A program made the translations under genes and the position numbers. The notes beneath the pieces were generated by a model. That model was given only the letters and a program-made list of their open reading frames with translations, made no database searches and had not been told where the DNA came from. Below, piece by piece: positions 44,504 to 53,747 of a stretch of DNA of 64,000 nucleotides (position 1 is its first letter; each line of letters begins with the position of its first letter). Source of the DNA: Candidatus Fukatsuia endosymbiont of Tuberolachnus salignus (GTDB taxonomy: Bacteria; Pseudomonadota; Gammaproteobacteria; Enterobacterales; Enterobacteriaceae); contig NZ_OZ034983.1 of NCBI RefSeq assembly GCF_964030845.1, positions 1,550,001 to 1,614,000 on the forward strand. The letters run 5' to 3'.

Positions 44504-45529
44504 ATGGCAATCCGTATAGCGATAAATGGCTTTGGTCGTATTGGTCGTGGCGTTTTACGTGCTTTATATGAATCGAGGAGAGAATCACAAATTTCAGTGG
44601 TAGCGATTAATGACGTAGCGAGTGCTGAAGGCATGGCGCATTTACTGCAATATGATTCCAGTCATGGTCGCTTTGCTTGGCAAGTGAGCCAGGAAAATGA
44701 CATTTTATCTGTTAGAAAGGATACTATTCGTCTGATTCATCGGTCTGAAATAAAATATTTGCCCTGGCATGAATTAAAAGTAGATGTGGTCCTGGATTGC
44801 AGTGGCGTCTTTGGTAGCCGTCAAGATGGTGAGGCACATTTGGAGGCGGGTGCTAAAAAAGTGCTATTTGCTCACCCCGGGAGCACTGATTTAGATGCCA
44901 CTGTTGTGTATGGTGTCAATCATCGAGATTTGCGTGCCAAGCATAAGATTGTCTCTAACGCTTCCTGCACCACCAATTGCATCATCCCCATTATAAAAGT
45001 GCTGGACGATGCTTATGGCATTGAATTGGGTGCGGTCACCACCCTCCATTCATTAATGAATGATCAACCGGTTATTGATGCTTATCATCCAGACCTTAGG
45101 CGTACACGTGCCGCCGGTCAATCGATCATTCCAGTAGATACCAAATTGGCGGCAGGTATTAGCCGTATTTTCCCCAAATTTACGGATAAATTTGAAGCCA
45201 TTTCAGTACGTGTGCCGACCATCAATGTGACCGCTATCGATTTAACTGTCATTGTTACTCAGGCAGTACAGGTCGCAGAAATCAACGAAGAGTTACAACG
45301 GGCGGCGGCAGATAAATTTCATGGTATAGTTGACTACACGACATTACCCTTGGTTTCAAGTGATTTTAACCATGATCCACACAGCGCCATCGTGGACGGT
45401 ACACAAACACGAGTCAGTGGACAGCATCTGATTAAAATTTTGGTATGGTGTGATAATGAATGGGGGTTTGCCAACAGGATGTTGGATACCACATTAGCAA
45501 TGGCGCTGAGTGGTTACTCAGTCGAATAG
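44504..45529 (+). CDS. epd: D-erythrose-4-phosphate dehydrogenase
   Basis: Epd oxidises erythrose 4-phosphate to 4-phosphoerythronate, the first step of pyridoxal phosphate synthesis. It is a GapA homologue. The 341-residue product has the NAD-binding NGFGRIGRGVLRALYE, the catalytic ASCTTNC with the active-site Cys, and WCDNEWGFANRMLDTT. ATG 44504 follows the transketolase stop by one base. The gene order tkt-epd-pgk-fbaA resembles Yersinia-type genomes. Confidence 0.96.
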   Translation: MAIRIAINGFGRIGRGVLRALYESRRESQISVVAINDVASAEGMAHLLQYDSSHGRFAWQVSQENDILSVRKDTIRLIHRSEIKYLPWHELKVDVVLDCSGVFGSRQDGEAHLEAGAKKVLFAHPGSTDLDATVVYGVNHRDLRAKHKIVSNASCTTNCIIPIIKVLDDAYGIELGAVTTLHSLMNDQPVIDAYHPDLRRTRAAGQSIIPVDTKLAAGISRIFPKFTDKFEAISVRVPTINVTAIDLTVIVTQAVQVAEINEELQRAAADKFHGIVDYTTLPLVSSDFNHDPHSAIVDGTQTRVSGQHLIKILVWCDNEWGFANRMLDTTLAMALSGYSVE

Positions 45530-45575
45530 GTTCTTAACTTCGCAGCACTCGCTACGGTTTTACAAAAAGTCTAAT
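45530..45575. repeat. Partial repeat A between epd and pgk
   Basis: CTTCGCAGCACTCGCTACGGTTTTACAAAAAGTCTAAT matches the right end of repeat A with a few changes. It sits in the epd-pgk gap, where it may influence pgk expression. Confidence 0.55.
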
Positions 45576-45604
45576 ATTCAACAGATTCAACGAGAGGTTG
45601 TACC

Positions 45605-46780
45605 ATGTCTGTAATTAAGATGACCGATCTGGATTTGGCAGGTAAACGCGTGCTAGTCCGTGCTGATCTCAATGTCCCGATAAAAGAAGGCAAAGTGACC
45701 TCTGCTGCTCGTATTCTCGCATCGATGCCGACGATTGAAATGGCACTACAACGGGGTGCATGTCTCATGGTGACATCTCACCTCGGGCGTCCGTCTGAAG
45801 GCGAATACGATGAAGCGTTTTCTCTCCTACCGGTGGTTCATTATTTACAAGAAAATTTTTCTTTTCCAGTTCGTTTAGTAAAGGATTATCTTGATGGTGT
45901 GGCTGTGGTGGCTGGAGAAATCGTGGTATTGGAAAATGTGCGTTTTAATCGAGGTGAAGAAAGGGACGATGAAGTCTTGTCGAAAAAATATGCGGATTTA
46001 TGTGATATTTATGTGATGGACGCCTTTGGAACGGCTCATCGTGCACAGGCATCTACTCATGGTGTGGCTAAATTTGCCCCTGTTGCTTGTGCTGGGCCAT
46101 TGTTATCTGCCGAATTGGCGGCCTTAGCGAAAGCATTAGACAATCCGGCGCGTCCTATGGTTGCCATCGTCGGCGGGGCGAAGGTTTCGTCTAAACTGAC
46201 CGTACTGGGGGCGTTATCGACTGTCGCCGATCAATTGATCGTGGGTGGTGGTATTGCTAATACCTTTATTGCCGCTCAAGGCCATAATGTGGGTAAATCG
46301 TTATACGAAGCCGATCTGCTGCCTGAAGCTAAAAAACTGCTGCAAACCTGTGATATTCCGTTACCGACTGATGTTCGTGTCGCCACCGAGTTTTCTGAAA
46401 ATGCTCCTGCTGTTGTGAAAGCAGTAACTGACATCAAAGATGAAGAACAAATCCTCGATTTTGGTGACGTTTCTACTCAACGTTTGGTTGATATTGTAAA
46501 AAACGCCAAAACTATTTTGTGGAATGGTCCACTTGGTGTTTTTGAATTTTCTAATTTCCGCAAAGGCACGGAGATGCTAGCTAAGGCTATCGCCGATAGT
46601 ACCGCCTTTTCTATTGCTGGTGGGGGGGATACCCTGGCTGCCATCGATCTCTTTGGCATTACTGATAAAATATCCTACATCTCTACTGGTGGGGGGGCCT
46701 TTCTTGAGTTCGTGGAAGGGAAAAAACTGCCGGCAGTTGTCATGCTAGAAGAGCGTGCTCAACAGCAAGGTAATGAGTGA
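45605..46780 (+). CDS. pgk: Phosphoglycerate kinase
   Basis: Pgk transfers the acyl phosphate of 1,3-bisphosphoglycerate to ADP in glycolysis. The 391-residue product (E. coli 387) has the N-domain RVLVRADLNVPIK and TSHLGRP substrate motifs, and the C-domain nucleotide site with IVGGAKVSSKL and GGGDTLAAI. ATG 45605 is preceded by GAGAGG. It is part of the epd-pgk-fbaA run. Confidence 0.97.
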   Translation: MSVIKMTDLDLAGKRVLVRADLNVPIKEGKVTSAARILASMPTIEMALQRGACLMVTSHLGRPSEGEYDEAFSLLPVVHYLQENFSFPVRLVKDYLDGVAVVAGEIVVLENVRFNRGEERDDEVLSKKYADLCDIYVMDAFGTAHRAQASTHGVAKFAPVACAGPLLSAELAALAKALDNPARPMVAIVGGAKVSSKLTVLGALSTVADQLIVGGGIANTFIAAQGHNVGKSLYEADLLPEAKKLLQTCDIPLPTDVRVATEFSENAPAVVKAVTDIKDEEQILDFGDVSTQRLVDIVKNAKTILWNGPLGVFEFSNFRKGTEMLAKAIADSTAFSIAGGGDTLAAIDLFGITDKISYISTGGGAFLEFVEGKKLPAVVMLEERAQQQGNE

Positions 46781-46832
46781 ATGTAAGCGCGTTATTTTTA
46801 TCGATTGATTGACAAAAATAGGACAAAGTAAC

Positions 46833-47909
46833 ATGTTAAAAATTTTTGATTTCGTAAGTCCAGGGGTCATTAGCGGTGATGACGTACAAAAAGTATTTTC
46901 TATCGCAAAAAAAAACGGCTTTGCATTACCAGCAGTAAACTGTGTGGGTACGGATTCTATCAACGCAGTATTAGAAACCGCTGCTAAAGTACGTGCACCC
47001 GTGATCATTCAATTTTCTAATGGCGGGGCGGCATTTATTGCCGGTAAGGGAATGCCGGCAACCGGTCAGAAAGCCGCGATTTCGGGTGCGATTTCAGGTG
47101 CTCATCATGTCCATCAAATGGCTAAAGACTATGGTGTGCCGGTTATTCTGCATACTGATCATTGTGCAAAAAAACTTCTGCCGTGGTTAGATGGCTTGCT
47201 GGATGCGGGTGAGGAACACTATGCTGCTGCCGGCAAGCCCCTGTTTTCTTCTCATATGATCGATTTATCAGAAGAATCCCTAGAAGAAAATATCGAGACT
47301 TGTAGAAAATACCTGACTCGTATGGCGAAAATGGGCATGACGCTGGAAATTGAACTGGGTTGTACCGGTGGTGAAGAAGATGGCGTCGATAACAGCCATC
47401 TGGATAACGCTTCGCTCTATACACAGCCCGAAGACGTGGCATACGCCTACGAAGAATTGAATAAGATTAGCCCAAATTTTACTATTGCAGCGGCTTTCGG
47501 CAATGTACATGGCGTATATAAACCCGGTAACGTAAAACTGACGCCGAAAATTTTGCGAAATTCTCAAGATCACGTCTCTAAAAAATTCAATCTGCCGCCT
47601 AACAGCCTGAACTTTGTTTTCCACGGCGGTTCTGGATCTAGTGCGGAAGAAATTAAAGAAGCAGTGAGCTACGGTGTGATTAAAATGAATATTGATACTG
47701 ATACCCAATGGGCGACCTGGGAAGGTGTCCTAAAATTTTACCAACAAAATGAAGGTTATTTGCAAGGCCAGCTGGGTAATCCAGAAGGAACAGATAAACC
47801 GAATAAAAAATACTATGATCCACGTATTTGGCTGCGTGCTGCTCAGGTAAGTATGGTCACTCGCCTGGAACAGACATTTAAAGATTTGAATGCCATCAAC
47901 GTGTTGTAA
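46833..47909 (+). CDS. fbaA: Class II fructose-bisphosphate aldolase
   Basis: This is the zinc-dependent aldolase of glycolysis and gluconeogenesis. The start at 46833 (MLKIFDFVSPG), with AGGA upstream, gives 358 residues, matching E. coli (359); the frame opens earlier at 46809 without support. Zinc and substrate motifs are HTDHCAKK, GCTGGEEDGVDN, FGNVHGVY and FHGGSGSS. It is the last glycolytic gene of the cluster. Confidence 0.97.
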   Translation: MLKIFDFVSPGVISGDDVQKVFSIAKKNGFALPAVNCVGTDSINAVLETAAKVRAPVIIQFSNGGAAFIAGKGMPATGQKAAISGAISGAHHVHQMAKDYGVPVILHTDHCAKKLLPWLDGLLDAGEEHYAAAGKPLFSSHMIDLSEESLEENIETCRKYLTRMAKMGMTLEIELGCTGGEEDGVDNSHLDNASLYTQPEDVAYAYEELNKISPNFTIAAAFGNVHGVYKPGNVKLTPKILRNSQDHVSKKFNLPPNSLNFVFHGGSGSSAEEIKEAVSYGVIKMNIDTDTQWATWEGVLKFYQQNEGYLQGQLGNPEGTDKPNKKYYDPRIWLRAAQVSMVTRLEQTFKDLNAINVL

Positions 47910-47982
47910 TGGTAAAAAACTTGTCACGTCGAGTCGTTTTTTAAGGCTGCTAATTGAAAGAATAGCCACTTATGGTAGATAA

Positions 47983-48852
47983 ATGGAACAATTAAACGTT
48001 GTTAACGGCATTAACAATGCGGGCAGTTGGTTGCTGAATAATGGAGATTTACTGATTCAATACACAGTTAATGTGATTGCTGCCCTGCTAATATTCATTA
48101 TCGGTTCGGTTGTCGCCAAAGTGGTTTCACGCACGGTAAATCGGTTGATGAAACTGCGTGGTGTCGATATCACTGTTGCCGATTTTCTCTCTACCATCGT
48201 GCGTTACAGTATTTTTGCTTTTACTTTTGTTGCGGTCCTGGGGCGTCTCGGGGTACAAACCGCTTCGGTGATCGCAGTGATTGGTGCGGCCGGGTTAGCT
48301 GTAGGTTTGGCATTACAGGGATCATTATCTAACTTTTCTGCTGGTGTATTATTGGTGGCTTTCCGTCCTTTTCGCGCCGGTGAATATGTCGATCTCGGTG
48401 GTGTTGCAGGTACTGTGTTACAGGTACAGATTTTTTCTACCACATTACGTACTGTCGATGCCAAAATTGTGGTAGTACCTAACGGTAAAATTATTAGCGG
48501 TAATATTATCAATACGACACGTGATCCTGAACGTCGTACTGAAATCATCGTTGGTGTCGCTTATAATACTGATATTGATGTCGTTAAAAAAATATTAGGG
48601 GACATTGTTGCTGCCGACAAGCGCATCATGCATGACAAAGGGGTGACTATTCGTTTACACGAGATGGCGGCCTCTTCCTTAAATTTTGTCGTGCGTGTGT
48701 GGAGCAATAACCAGGATTCATTTGAGGTGTATTGGGATCTGATGGAGAACTTTAAGCGAGCGTTAGATGCTAATCAGATCGGCATTCCGTATCCGCAAAT
48801 GGATGTGCATTTGTATCCGCAGGCTAAAGTAGAAATTAATCCGCTACAATAA
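47983..48852 (+). CDS. mscS: Small-conductance mechanosensitive channel MscS
   Basis: MscS opens under membrane tension to release solutes on osmotic downshock. The 289-residue product has three N-terminal membrane helices. The third, pore-lining helix contains the glycine/alanine run AAGLAVGLALQGSLSN, followed by the beta domain (FRAGEYVDLGGVAGTV). It is collinear with E. coli (286). It follows fbaA as in E. coli; the argO gene that should follow is missing. Confidence 0.95.
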   Translation: MEQLNVVNGINNAGSWLLNNGDLLIQYTVNVIAALLIFIIGSVVAKVVSRTVNRLMKLRGVDITVADFLSTIVRYSIFAFTFVAVLGRLGVQTASVIAVIGAAGLAVGLALQGSLSNFSAGVLLVAFRPFRAGEYVDLGGVAGTVLQVQIFSTTLRTVDAKIVVVPNGKIISGNIINTTRDPERRTEIIVGVAYNTDIDVVKKILGDIVAADKRIMHDKGVTIRLHEMAASSLNFVVRVWSNNQDSFEVYWDLMENFKRALDANQIGIPYPQMDVHLYPQAKVEINPLQ

Positions 48853-48878
48853 TAGATCTCACAAGAGATTTCTAATAA

Positions 48879-48900
48879 GAGATCTCGGACAGGTTCTTAG
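48879..48900. repeat. Repeat B end before yggE
   Basis: The reverse complement reads CTAAGAACCTGTCCGAGATCTC, close to the right terminus of repeat B. It ends about 9 bases before the yggE start and marks the place where argO would be. Confidence 0.5.
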
Positions 48901-48908
48901 GGGGCATC

Positions 48909-49625
48909 GTGAAATTAAAGGCATTAGCTTTGGCTACCATGATAGGGTTGGGCACTTCAGCACCGAAAGCTGCCGAAGTGCCTGCGGGGCCGCACATTGT
49001 TACCTCGGGTAACGCCCGTTTGGATGTTATTCCAGATATTGCCATCTTGACGATTGAAGTTAGCGAGCTAACTAATGATGCAGTTGCGGCCAAAAAGCAG
49101 GTAGATCAGCGGGTAGCACAATATTTTGATTTTTTGCAGAAGCAGGGGCTTGAGAAAAAAGATATTAGTGCAGCCAATTTACGTACTCAAGAAGAGTATG
49201 ATTACAAAAAAACGGGTGACGCCGTACTAAAAGGTTATCGGGCGGTGCGTCAGGTTCGGGTTACGCTGCGTCAGTTAGACAAACTTAATGATTTGCTCGA
49301 TGGCGCGTTGAAGTTGGGGCTTAATGAGATCCGTGCAGTAGAATTAGACGTGGCTAATTCAGAAAGCTACCGTGAAAAGGTGCGTAAGCAAGCGATTGAG
49401 AATGCTATTGCGGTAGCAGGTTCTGTGGCAAAGGACTTTAAAAGCACCCTGGGGCCGGTATATAGCATTCGCTATCGTACAGCGAATTACCAGCCAATGC
49501 CAATGATGGCGAGGATGCAAAGAAGCGCAGATATAGCCGCACAAAGTGATGTAACGGAAACCTATAAGCAACAAAGTATTCGCTTTGACGATCAAGTTGA
49601 TGTTGTATTTGAGTTGCAACGTTGA
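48909..49625 (+). CDS. yggE: SIMPL-domain protein YggE
   Basis: YggE is a periplasmic protein of the SIMPL/DUF541 family, linked to reduced oxidative stress; its mechanism is unknown. The 238-residue product has a signal peptide (MKLKALALATMIGLGTSAPKAA). It then has the DUF541 pattern: VTSGNARLDVIPDIAILTIEV, YRAVRQVRVTLRQLDKLNDLLD and ending VDVVFELQR. The start is GTG 48909, with AGGGGG just upstream. argO is lost between mscS and this gene. Confidence 0.93.
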   Translation: MKLKALALATMIGLGTSAPKAAEVPAGPHIVTSGNARLDVIPDIAILTIEVSELTNDAVAAKKQVDQRVAQYFDFLQKQGLEKKDISAANLRTQEEYDYKKTGDAVLKGYRAVRQVRVTLRQLDKLNDLLDGALKLGLNEIRAVELDVANSESYREKVRKQAIENAIAVAGSVAKDFKSTLGPVYSIRYRTANYQPMPMMARMQRSADIAAQSDVTETYKQQSIRFDDQVDVVFELQR

Positions 49626-49789
49626 TTTTAGTGCCTATTCGACATCGTCATGAGCGACACTCAGAAATTTCTCTTCCTTCTATTATGAGGGAAGAGAGAA
49701 TGAATTCAGGCAAAGTGGGTGAATATTTTAATTTATTGATAAATAAATATTATATTTAAACAACGGTAGCCATTGCGAGTTTGAGCCTA

Positions 49790-50497
49790 CTAAGCTGTTA
49801 TTTCGTTAAATACTGTGTTTGCTTTGCTCTCTTCTACATAGCATTTTGTCACCAAAGATTCATAAAAGGGTTTCCAGTTACGTGACCATGTTGATTGAGT
49901 CAGTTTTGGCAGTAATACGGAAATAGCTGCATAAGCCACAGATGCGGGGACCCGTTTATAGCCACGACCGGCACAACGCTTACAGACTTTGATGACCAGA
50001 TAACCGTTAGTCTTGGTTTTTTCTCTGTCCAGTACTTTCCCCGTCCCATTGCAACGACAGCGATTAGAAACACTACCTTTGCCATTACAGGGCTTACAAA
50101 GTCTTTTCATTCCTTCGTTATCGATTAAAAATCCACCACCTCGACAGTCAGAACAAGTATAAGTGCTCGCTGCTGAGCCACTGTATTCGGTGTAAGCTAA
50201 TTTTGCCAGGATAGCCATACATTGAGCGAGGCGTTTACCGGCGGCCTTACCAACGTGTTTGGGAGCTTGTTGTTTTGCATACTGAGTGAGTTGTGCTACT
50301 GCGCGTATCCTGTCTTCGTTACTGACACCGTGTTTACCCAAATACGCAGATATTCCAAAGCTAGCCTGAGCTTCAGCGATTCCTAATGCTGCGGCAATAT
50401 CGGAGCTGGTTAATGTATTCGATGAGGTGCTTCGTGGTGAGTCATTAATGATTTGGCTTTTTGGACTGAAATGTTTGATGGCTGCTTCCAGTTTCAT
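49790..50497 (-). CDS. Lambdoid phage antitermination protein Q homologue
   Basis: The 235-residue product resembles the Q antiterminator of phage 82 type. It opens MKLEAAIKHFSPKSQIINDSPR and ends with LTQSTWSRNWKPFYESLV. The zinc-finger part has four Cys-rich motifs (CSDCRGGG, CKPCNGKG, CRCNGTG, CKRCAGRG), somewhat more than in phage 82 Q. Q proteins load on RNA polymerase at the late promoter and allow readthrough of terminators. No other phage gene was found here, so it is a prophage remnant. The frame is intact. Its 5' part is duplicated immediately upstream. Confidence 0.85.
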   Translation of the reverse strand: MKLEAAIKHFSPKSQIINDSPRSTSSNTLTSSDIAAALGIAEAQASFGISAYLGKHGVSNEDRIRAVAQLTQYAKQQAPKHVGKAAGKRLAQCMAILAKLAYTEYSGSAASTYTCSDCRGGGFLIDNEGMKRLCKPCNGKGSVSNRCRCNGTGKVLDREKTKTNGYLVIKVCKRCAGRGYKRVPASVAYAAISVLLPKLTQSTWSRNWKPFYESLVTKCYVEESKANTVFNEITA

Positions 50498-50869
50498 ACC
50501 ATCGCCTCCTTGATTTTATAACCGGTTTTGATACCGTTGAGTGATCATAACATTAGACTTCTCACAAAGCCTACTGGGTGGAATGAATTCTGTCTTCGTT
50601 ACTGACACCGTGTTTACCCAAATACGCAGATATTCCAAAGCTAGCCTGAGCTTCAGCGATTCCTAATGCTGCGGCAATATCGGAGCTGGTTAATGTATTC
50701 GATGAGGTGCTTCGTGGTGAGTCATTAATGATTTGGCTTTTTGGACTGAAATGTTTGATGACTGCTTCCAGTTTCATACCATCGCCTCCTTGATTTTATA
50801 ACCGGTTTTGATACCGTTGAGTGATCATAACATTAGACTTCTCACAAAGCCTACTGGGTGGAATGAATT
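50310..50869. repeat. 280-bp tandem duplication of the 5' part of the Q gene
   Basis: 50310-50589 and 50590-50869 are consecutive copies with period 280. I found one difference (G at 50479 region versus A in the second copy). Each copy contains the first 69 codons of the Q gene, its leader, and a repeat A end (ATTAGACTTCTCACAAAGCC). The near-identity shows a recent event. Confidence 0.95.
50571..50777 (-). pseudogene. Duplicated 5' fragment of the Q antiterminator gene
   Basis: It encodes the first 64 or so residues of the Q protein (MKLEAVIKHFSPKSQ to NEDRI) followed by four unrelated residues and a stop. It results from the 280-bp tandem duplication. It lacks the zinc-finger region, so no Q activity is expected. 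It retains the same ribosome site as the full gene. Confidence 0.85.
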
Positions 50870-50872
50870 ACG

Positions 50873-51907
50873 ATGAAAATAAACTATCCCAGAGTACTGA
50901 TCATGTTTACATTTGTTTGTCTGGTGCTGGGTTACCAAATACTGTTGGGTTATCAAAAAATACAAAATTTTGCAGATACAAGTTTGGCGATTAAACAGGA
51001 AACCTTTTTCACCTTACCGGCGGGTAGCGGCAGGGTGGCATTGGAGAAACTGTTATTACAGGATCATCTGATAGCCGATCCACGATTATTTTCCTGGTTA
51101 CTGTACACCGAGCCTGAACTGGCTAAATTTAAAGCCGGTACTTACCGTTTTACCCCGGGAATGACGGTACGGGGTATGCTGCAATTATTAGCCAGTGGCA
51201 AGGAAGCTCAATTTTTCATTCGCTTTATTGAAGGCACTCGCTTAACAGACTGGTTGAATCAATTACGGAGTGCTGATTATGTAAAGCAACACCTGCCAGG
51301 AAAAAATGACGCGGAAATTGCCCAATTGTTAGGGTTAAAGAAGAATCAATCCGCTGAAGGTTGGCTGTATCCGGATACTTACTTTTATACTGCGGGTGTC
51401 AGTGATTTGACCTTACTTAGACGAGCACATCAGCAAATGGCAAAAATAGTGGCGCAGGTATGGCAAGGGCGTGATGGATCTTTGCCGTATAATACGCCAA
51501 ATGACTTAGTCATTATGGCGTCAATCGTTGAAAAAGAAACAGCCATCAATGACGAACGTAGTAAAGTGTCATCAGTCTTCATTAATCGCTTGCGGTTGGG
51601 TATGCGGTTACAAACCGATCCTACTGTGATCTATGGTATGGGTAAAAATTACAAAGGAAAGATAACACGTAAAGATTTGGCGACAGCTAGTGCGTATAAT
51701 ACCTATATGATAAATGGGTTGCCACCTACACCGATAGCGATGCCAGGCCTCGCTTCACTCAAAGCGGCGGCTCATCCAGCCAAAAGCGAGTATCTTTATT
51801 TTGTAGCGGATGGCAAGGGGGGGCATCGGTTTAGCACCCGTTTGACTGATCATAATCATGCAGTACGTCTTTATCGTCAGTCGCTAAAAGATAACAATAC
51901 AGAGTAA
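50873..51907 (+). CDS. mltG: Endolytic murein transglycosylase MltG
   Basis: MltG is an inner-membrane transglycosylase that cuts nascent glycan strands and sets their length. The 344-residue product has one N-terminal membrane helix, then the YceG domain: TLPAGSGRVALEKLL, GTYRFTPGMTVRGMLQLL, the catalytic Glu in MASIVEKETA and GMRLQTDPTVIYGMG. ATG 50873 follows the duplicated Q fragment by only a few bases; the upstream partners fabF and pabC are missing. Transcription must therefore start within or near the phage-derived sequence. Confidence 0.95.
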   Translation: MKINYPRVLIMFTFVCLVLGYQILLGYQKIQNFADTSLAIKQETFFTLPAGSGRVALEKLLLQDHLIADPRLFSWLLYTEPELAKFKAGTYRFTPGMTVRGMLQLLASGKEAQFFIRFIEGTRLTDWLNQLRSADYVKQHLPGKNDAEIAQLLGLKKNQSAEGWLYPDTYFYTAGVSDLTLLRRAHQQMAKIVAQVWQGRDGSLPYNTPNDLVIMASIVEKETAINDERSKVSSVFINRLRLGMRLQTDPTVIYGMGKNYKGKITRKDLATASAYNTYMINGLPPTPIAMPGLASLKAAAHPAKSEYLYFVADGKGGHRFSTRLTDHNHAVRLYRQSLKDNNTE

Positions 51908-51929
51908 AACGATGATACACAGTAGAGCC

Positions 51930-52571
51930 ATGCACAATAAATTTATCGTTCTTGAAGGTTTGGAGGGGGCAGGGAAAACTACTGCTAAAGATACCATAGT
52001 TAAGATACTGCATGCTCACGGAGTGAGTGATATTGTGTTTACTCGGGAACCGGGCGGGACGCCGTTGGCAGAAGAATTGCGCACACTGATAAAACAGAGT
52101 GCCAATGTCGATCCGCCGACTGATAAGGCAGAAGTTTTGATGTTATATGCTGCACGGGTACAGTTAGTCGAAAAGGTGATTAAACCCGCATTGGATCGCG
52201 GAGCCTGGGTGTTAGGTGATCGTCATGATCTTTCATCACAGGCCTACCAAGGTGGTGGGCGTGGCATTGATCCTCGGTTGATGGCATCGTTACGTGACAG
52301 TGTATTGGGATCTTTTCGTCCTGACTTAACATTATATCTCGATATATTGCCGCAACAGGGTTTAGAGCGGGTTGGTCTGCGCGGTGAGCTGGATCGGATT
52401 GAGCAGGGATCTCTGGCATTTTTTGAGCGTACGCGCGCGCGCTATCTGCAATTGGTGGCGGCTGATAATCGTATTAAAACTATCGATGCTTCTCAATCTG
52501 TCCAACAGGTCAGTGAGAGTATTAAAACGATACTAAATGAGTGGTTGTCAAAACAGGACAATATTATCTGA
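51930..52571 (+). CDS. tmk: Thymidylate kinase
   Basis: Tmk phosphorylates dTMP to dTDP. The P-loop EGLEGAGKTT, the DR(Y/H) motif in GDRHDLSSQAYQGG and the lid region around RGELDRIEQ are present. The family alignment favours ATG 51930 (MHNKFIVLEG, 213 residues); ATG 51912 is in frame and also possible. The last 54 codons are duplicated directly downstream, but the first copy of the gene is complete and ends normally. Confidence 0.95.
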   Translation: MHNKFIVLEGLEGAGKTTAKDTIVKILHAHGVSDIVFTREPGGTPLAEELRTLIKQSANVDPPTDKAEVLMLYAARVQLVEKVIKPALDRGAWVLGDRHDLSSQAYQGGGRGIDPRLMASLRDSVLGSFRPDLTLYLDILPQQGLERVGLRGELDRIEQGSLAFFERTRARYLQLVAADNRIKTIDASQSVQQVSESIKTILNEWLSKQDNII

Positions 52572-52802
52572 ATGAACTGGTATCCTTGGCTCACTATTCC
52601 CTATCATCTCTGGCATTTTTTGAGCGTACGCGCGCGCGCTATCTGCAATTGGTGGCGGCTGATAATCGTATTAAAACTATCGATGCTTCTCAATCTGTCC
52701 AACAGGTCAGTGAGAGTATTAAAACGATACTAAATGAGTGGTTGTCAAAACAGGACAATATTATCTGAATGAACTGGTATCCTTGGCTCACTATTCCCTA
52801 TC
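52409..52802. repeat. 197-bp exact tandem duplication spanning the tmk end and holB start
   Basis: 52409-52605 and 52606-52802 are consecutive copies with period 197 and no difference that I could find. Each holds the last 163 bases of tmk and the first 34 bases of holB. The first copy leaves tmk intact and the second leaves holB intact. The spare middle part is a tmk tail plus a holB start. Confidence 0.95.
52572..52768 (+). pseudogene. Duplicated holB start and tmk tail
   Basis: This is the extra sequence produced by the 197-bp duplication. ATG 52572 begins a false holB start that goes out of the holB frame after about eleven codons. From about 52600 a second tmk C-terminus is readable to 52768. 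Neither part can make a functional product. Ribosomes ending at the first tmk stop may start at the false holB ATG. Confidence 0.85.
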
Positions 52803-53743
52803 GTCAATTGATCAGTCAGTGTATGACTGGGCGTGGTCATCATGCGTTATTGTTACATGATGTCGGTGGAAATGGCGCGGATGCGCTGATTTATGGATTA
52901 AGTCGATGGTTAATATGTCAACAGCGGAAAAATGAAAAAAGTTGTGGTCAATGTCACAGTTGCCGGTTAATGCTGGCGAGTAATCATCCTGACTGTCATT
53001 TGTTAGCGGTAGAAAAAGGCAAAAACAGTTTAGGTATTGACTCAATCAGACAAATGATAGACAAGCTGCATTCCCATGCACAACAGGGAGGGAGCAAAAT
53101 CGTGGTACTGCCTCATATCGAGTTTTTAACTGATATCGCTGCCAGTGCATTACTAAAAACCCTGGAAGAGCCTCCCGAAGAAACCTATTTCTTGCTACGC
53201 TGCCATCAGCCATATCGTATATTGCCAACGTTGCGTAGCCGTTGTTTGTATTACTATCTTGCCAGCCCCAATATAAGTTTGAGTTTGCCATGGTTAACTC
53301 GCAGGATTTCGGCGGAACCGGTTGCTATCTTGACGGCTCTGAAGCTGAGTGCGGGAGCGCCATTGGAAGCTGAACGACTGCTTCAACCAGAGCGTTGGCA
53401 GCGCCGATCAGCTTGCTGTACCATGTTGGTCGGCGCGCTTTCATCTGGTGATATGTTGTCATTGTTGCCGCAGTTGAATCATGATGATATCGATGAACGT
53501 TTACACTGGTTAATCTCATTACTGATGGATGCACTGAAATGGCAGCAAGGGGGCAGTGGATTTATCGTTAATCAGGATCAACAATCTTTAGTGCAGTTAT
53601 TGGCACGCTGGGGATCCCTTCAAACACTATTAAAATTAACAGACCAATGGTTGCATTGTCGTCATCGATTGTTATCGATTGCTGGTGTTAATCGAGAATT
53701 GTTACTGACCGAGCAATTGCTTAACTGGGAGAATTCACGGTGA
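52769..53743 (+). CDS. holB: DNA polymerase III delta' subunit
   Basis: HolB is the delta' subunit of the clamp loader. The 324-residue product has an AAA+ fold with zinc-binding cysteines CGQCHSCRLM. The sensor region ASALLKTLEEPPEETYFLL and the SRC motif in LRSRCLYYY are conserved. As in other delta' proteins the P-loop is degenerate (HDVGGNGADAL). ATG 52769 directly follows the duplicated tmk tail. It keeps the tmk-holB-tatD order. Confidence 0.95.
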   Translation: MNWYPWLTIPYRQLISQCMTGRGHHALLLHDVGGNGADALIYGLSRWLICQQRKNEKSCGQCHSCRLMLASNHPDCHLLAVEKGKNSLGIDSIRQMIDKLHSHAQQGGSKIVVLPHIEFLTDIAASALLKTLEEPPEETYFLLRCHQPYRILPTLRSRCLYYYLASPNISLSLPWLTRRISAEPVAILTALKLSAGAPLEAERLLQPERWQRRSACCTMLVGALSSGDMLSLLPQLNHDDIDERLHWLISLLMDALKWQQGGSGFIVNQDQQSLVQLLARWGSLQTLLKLTDQWLHCRHRLLSIAGVNRELLLTEQLLNWENSR

Positions 53744-53747
53744 TCTG

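Noticed and set aside
52541..52768. Apparent separate gene after tmk
   Set aside because: It is only the duplicated 3' end of tmk produced by the 197-bp tandem repeat.
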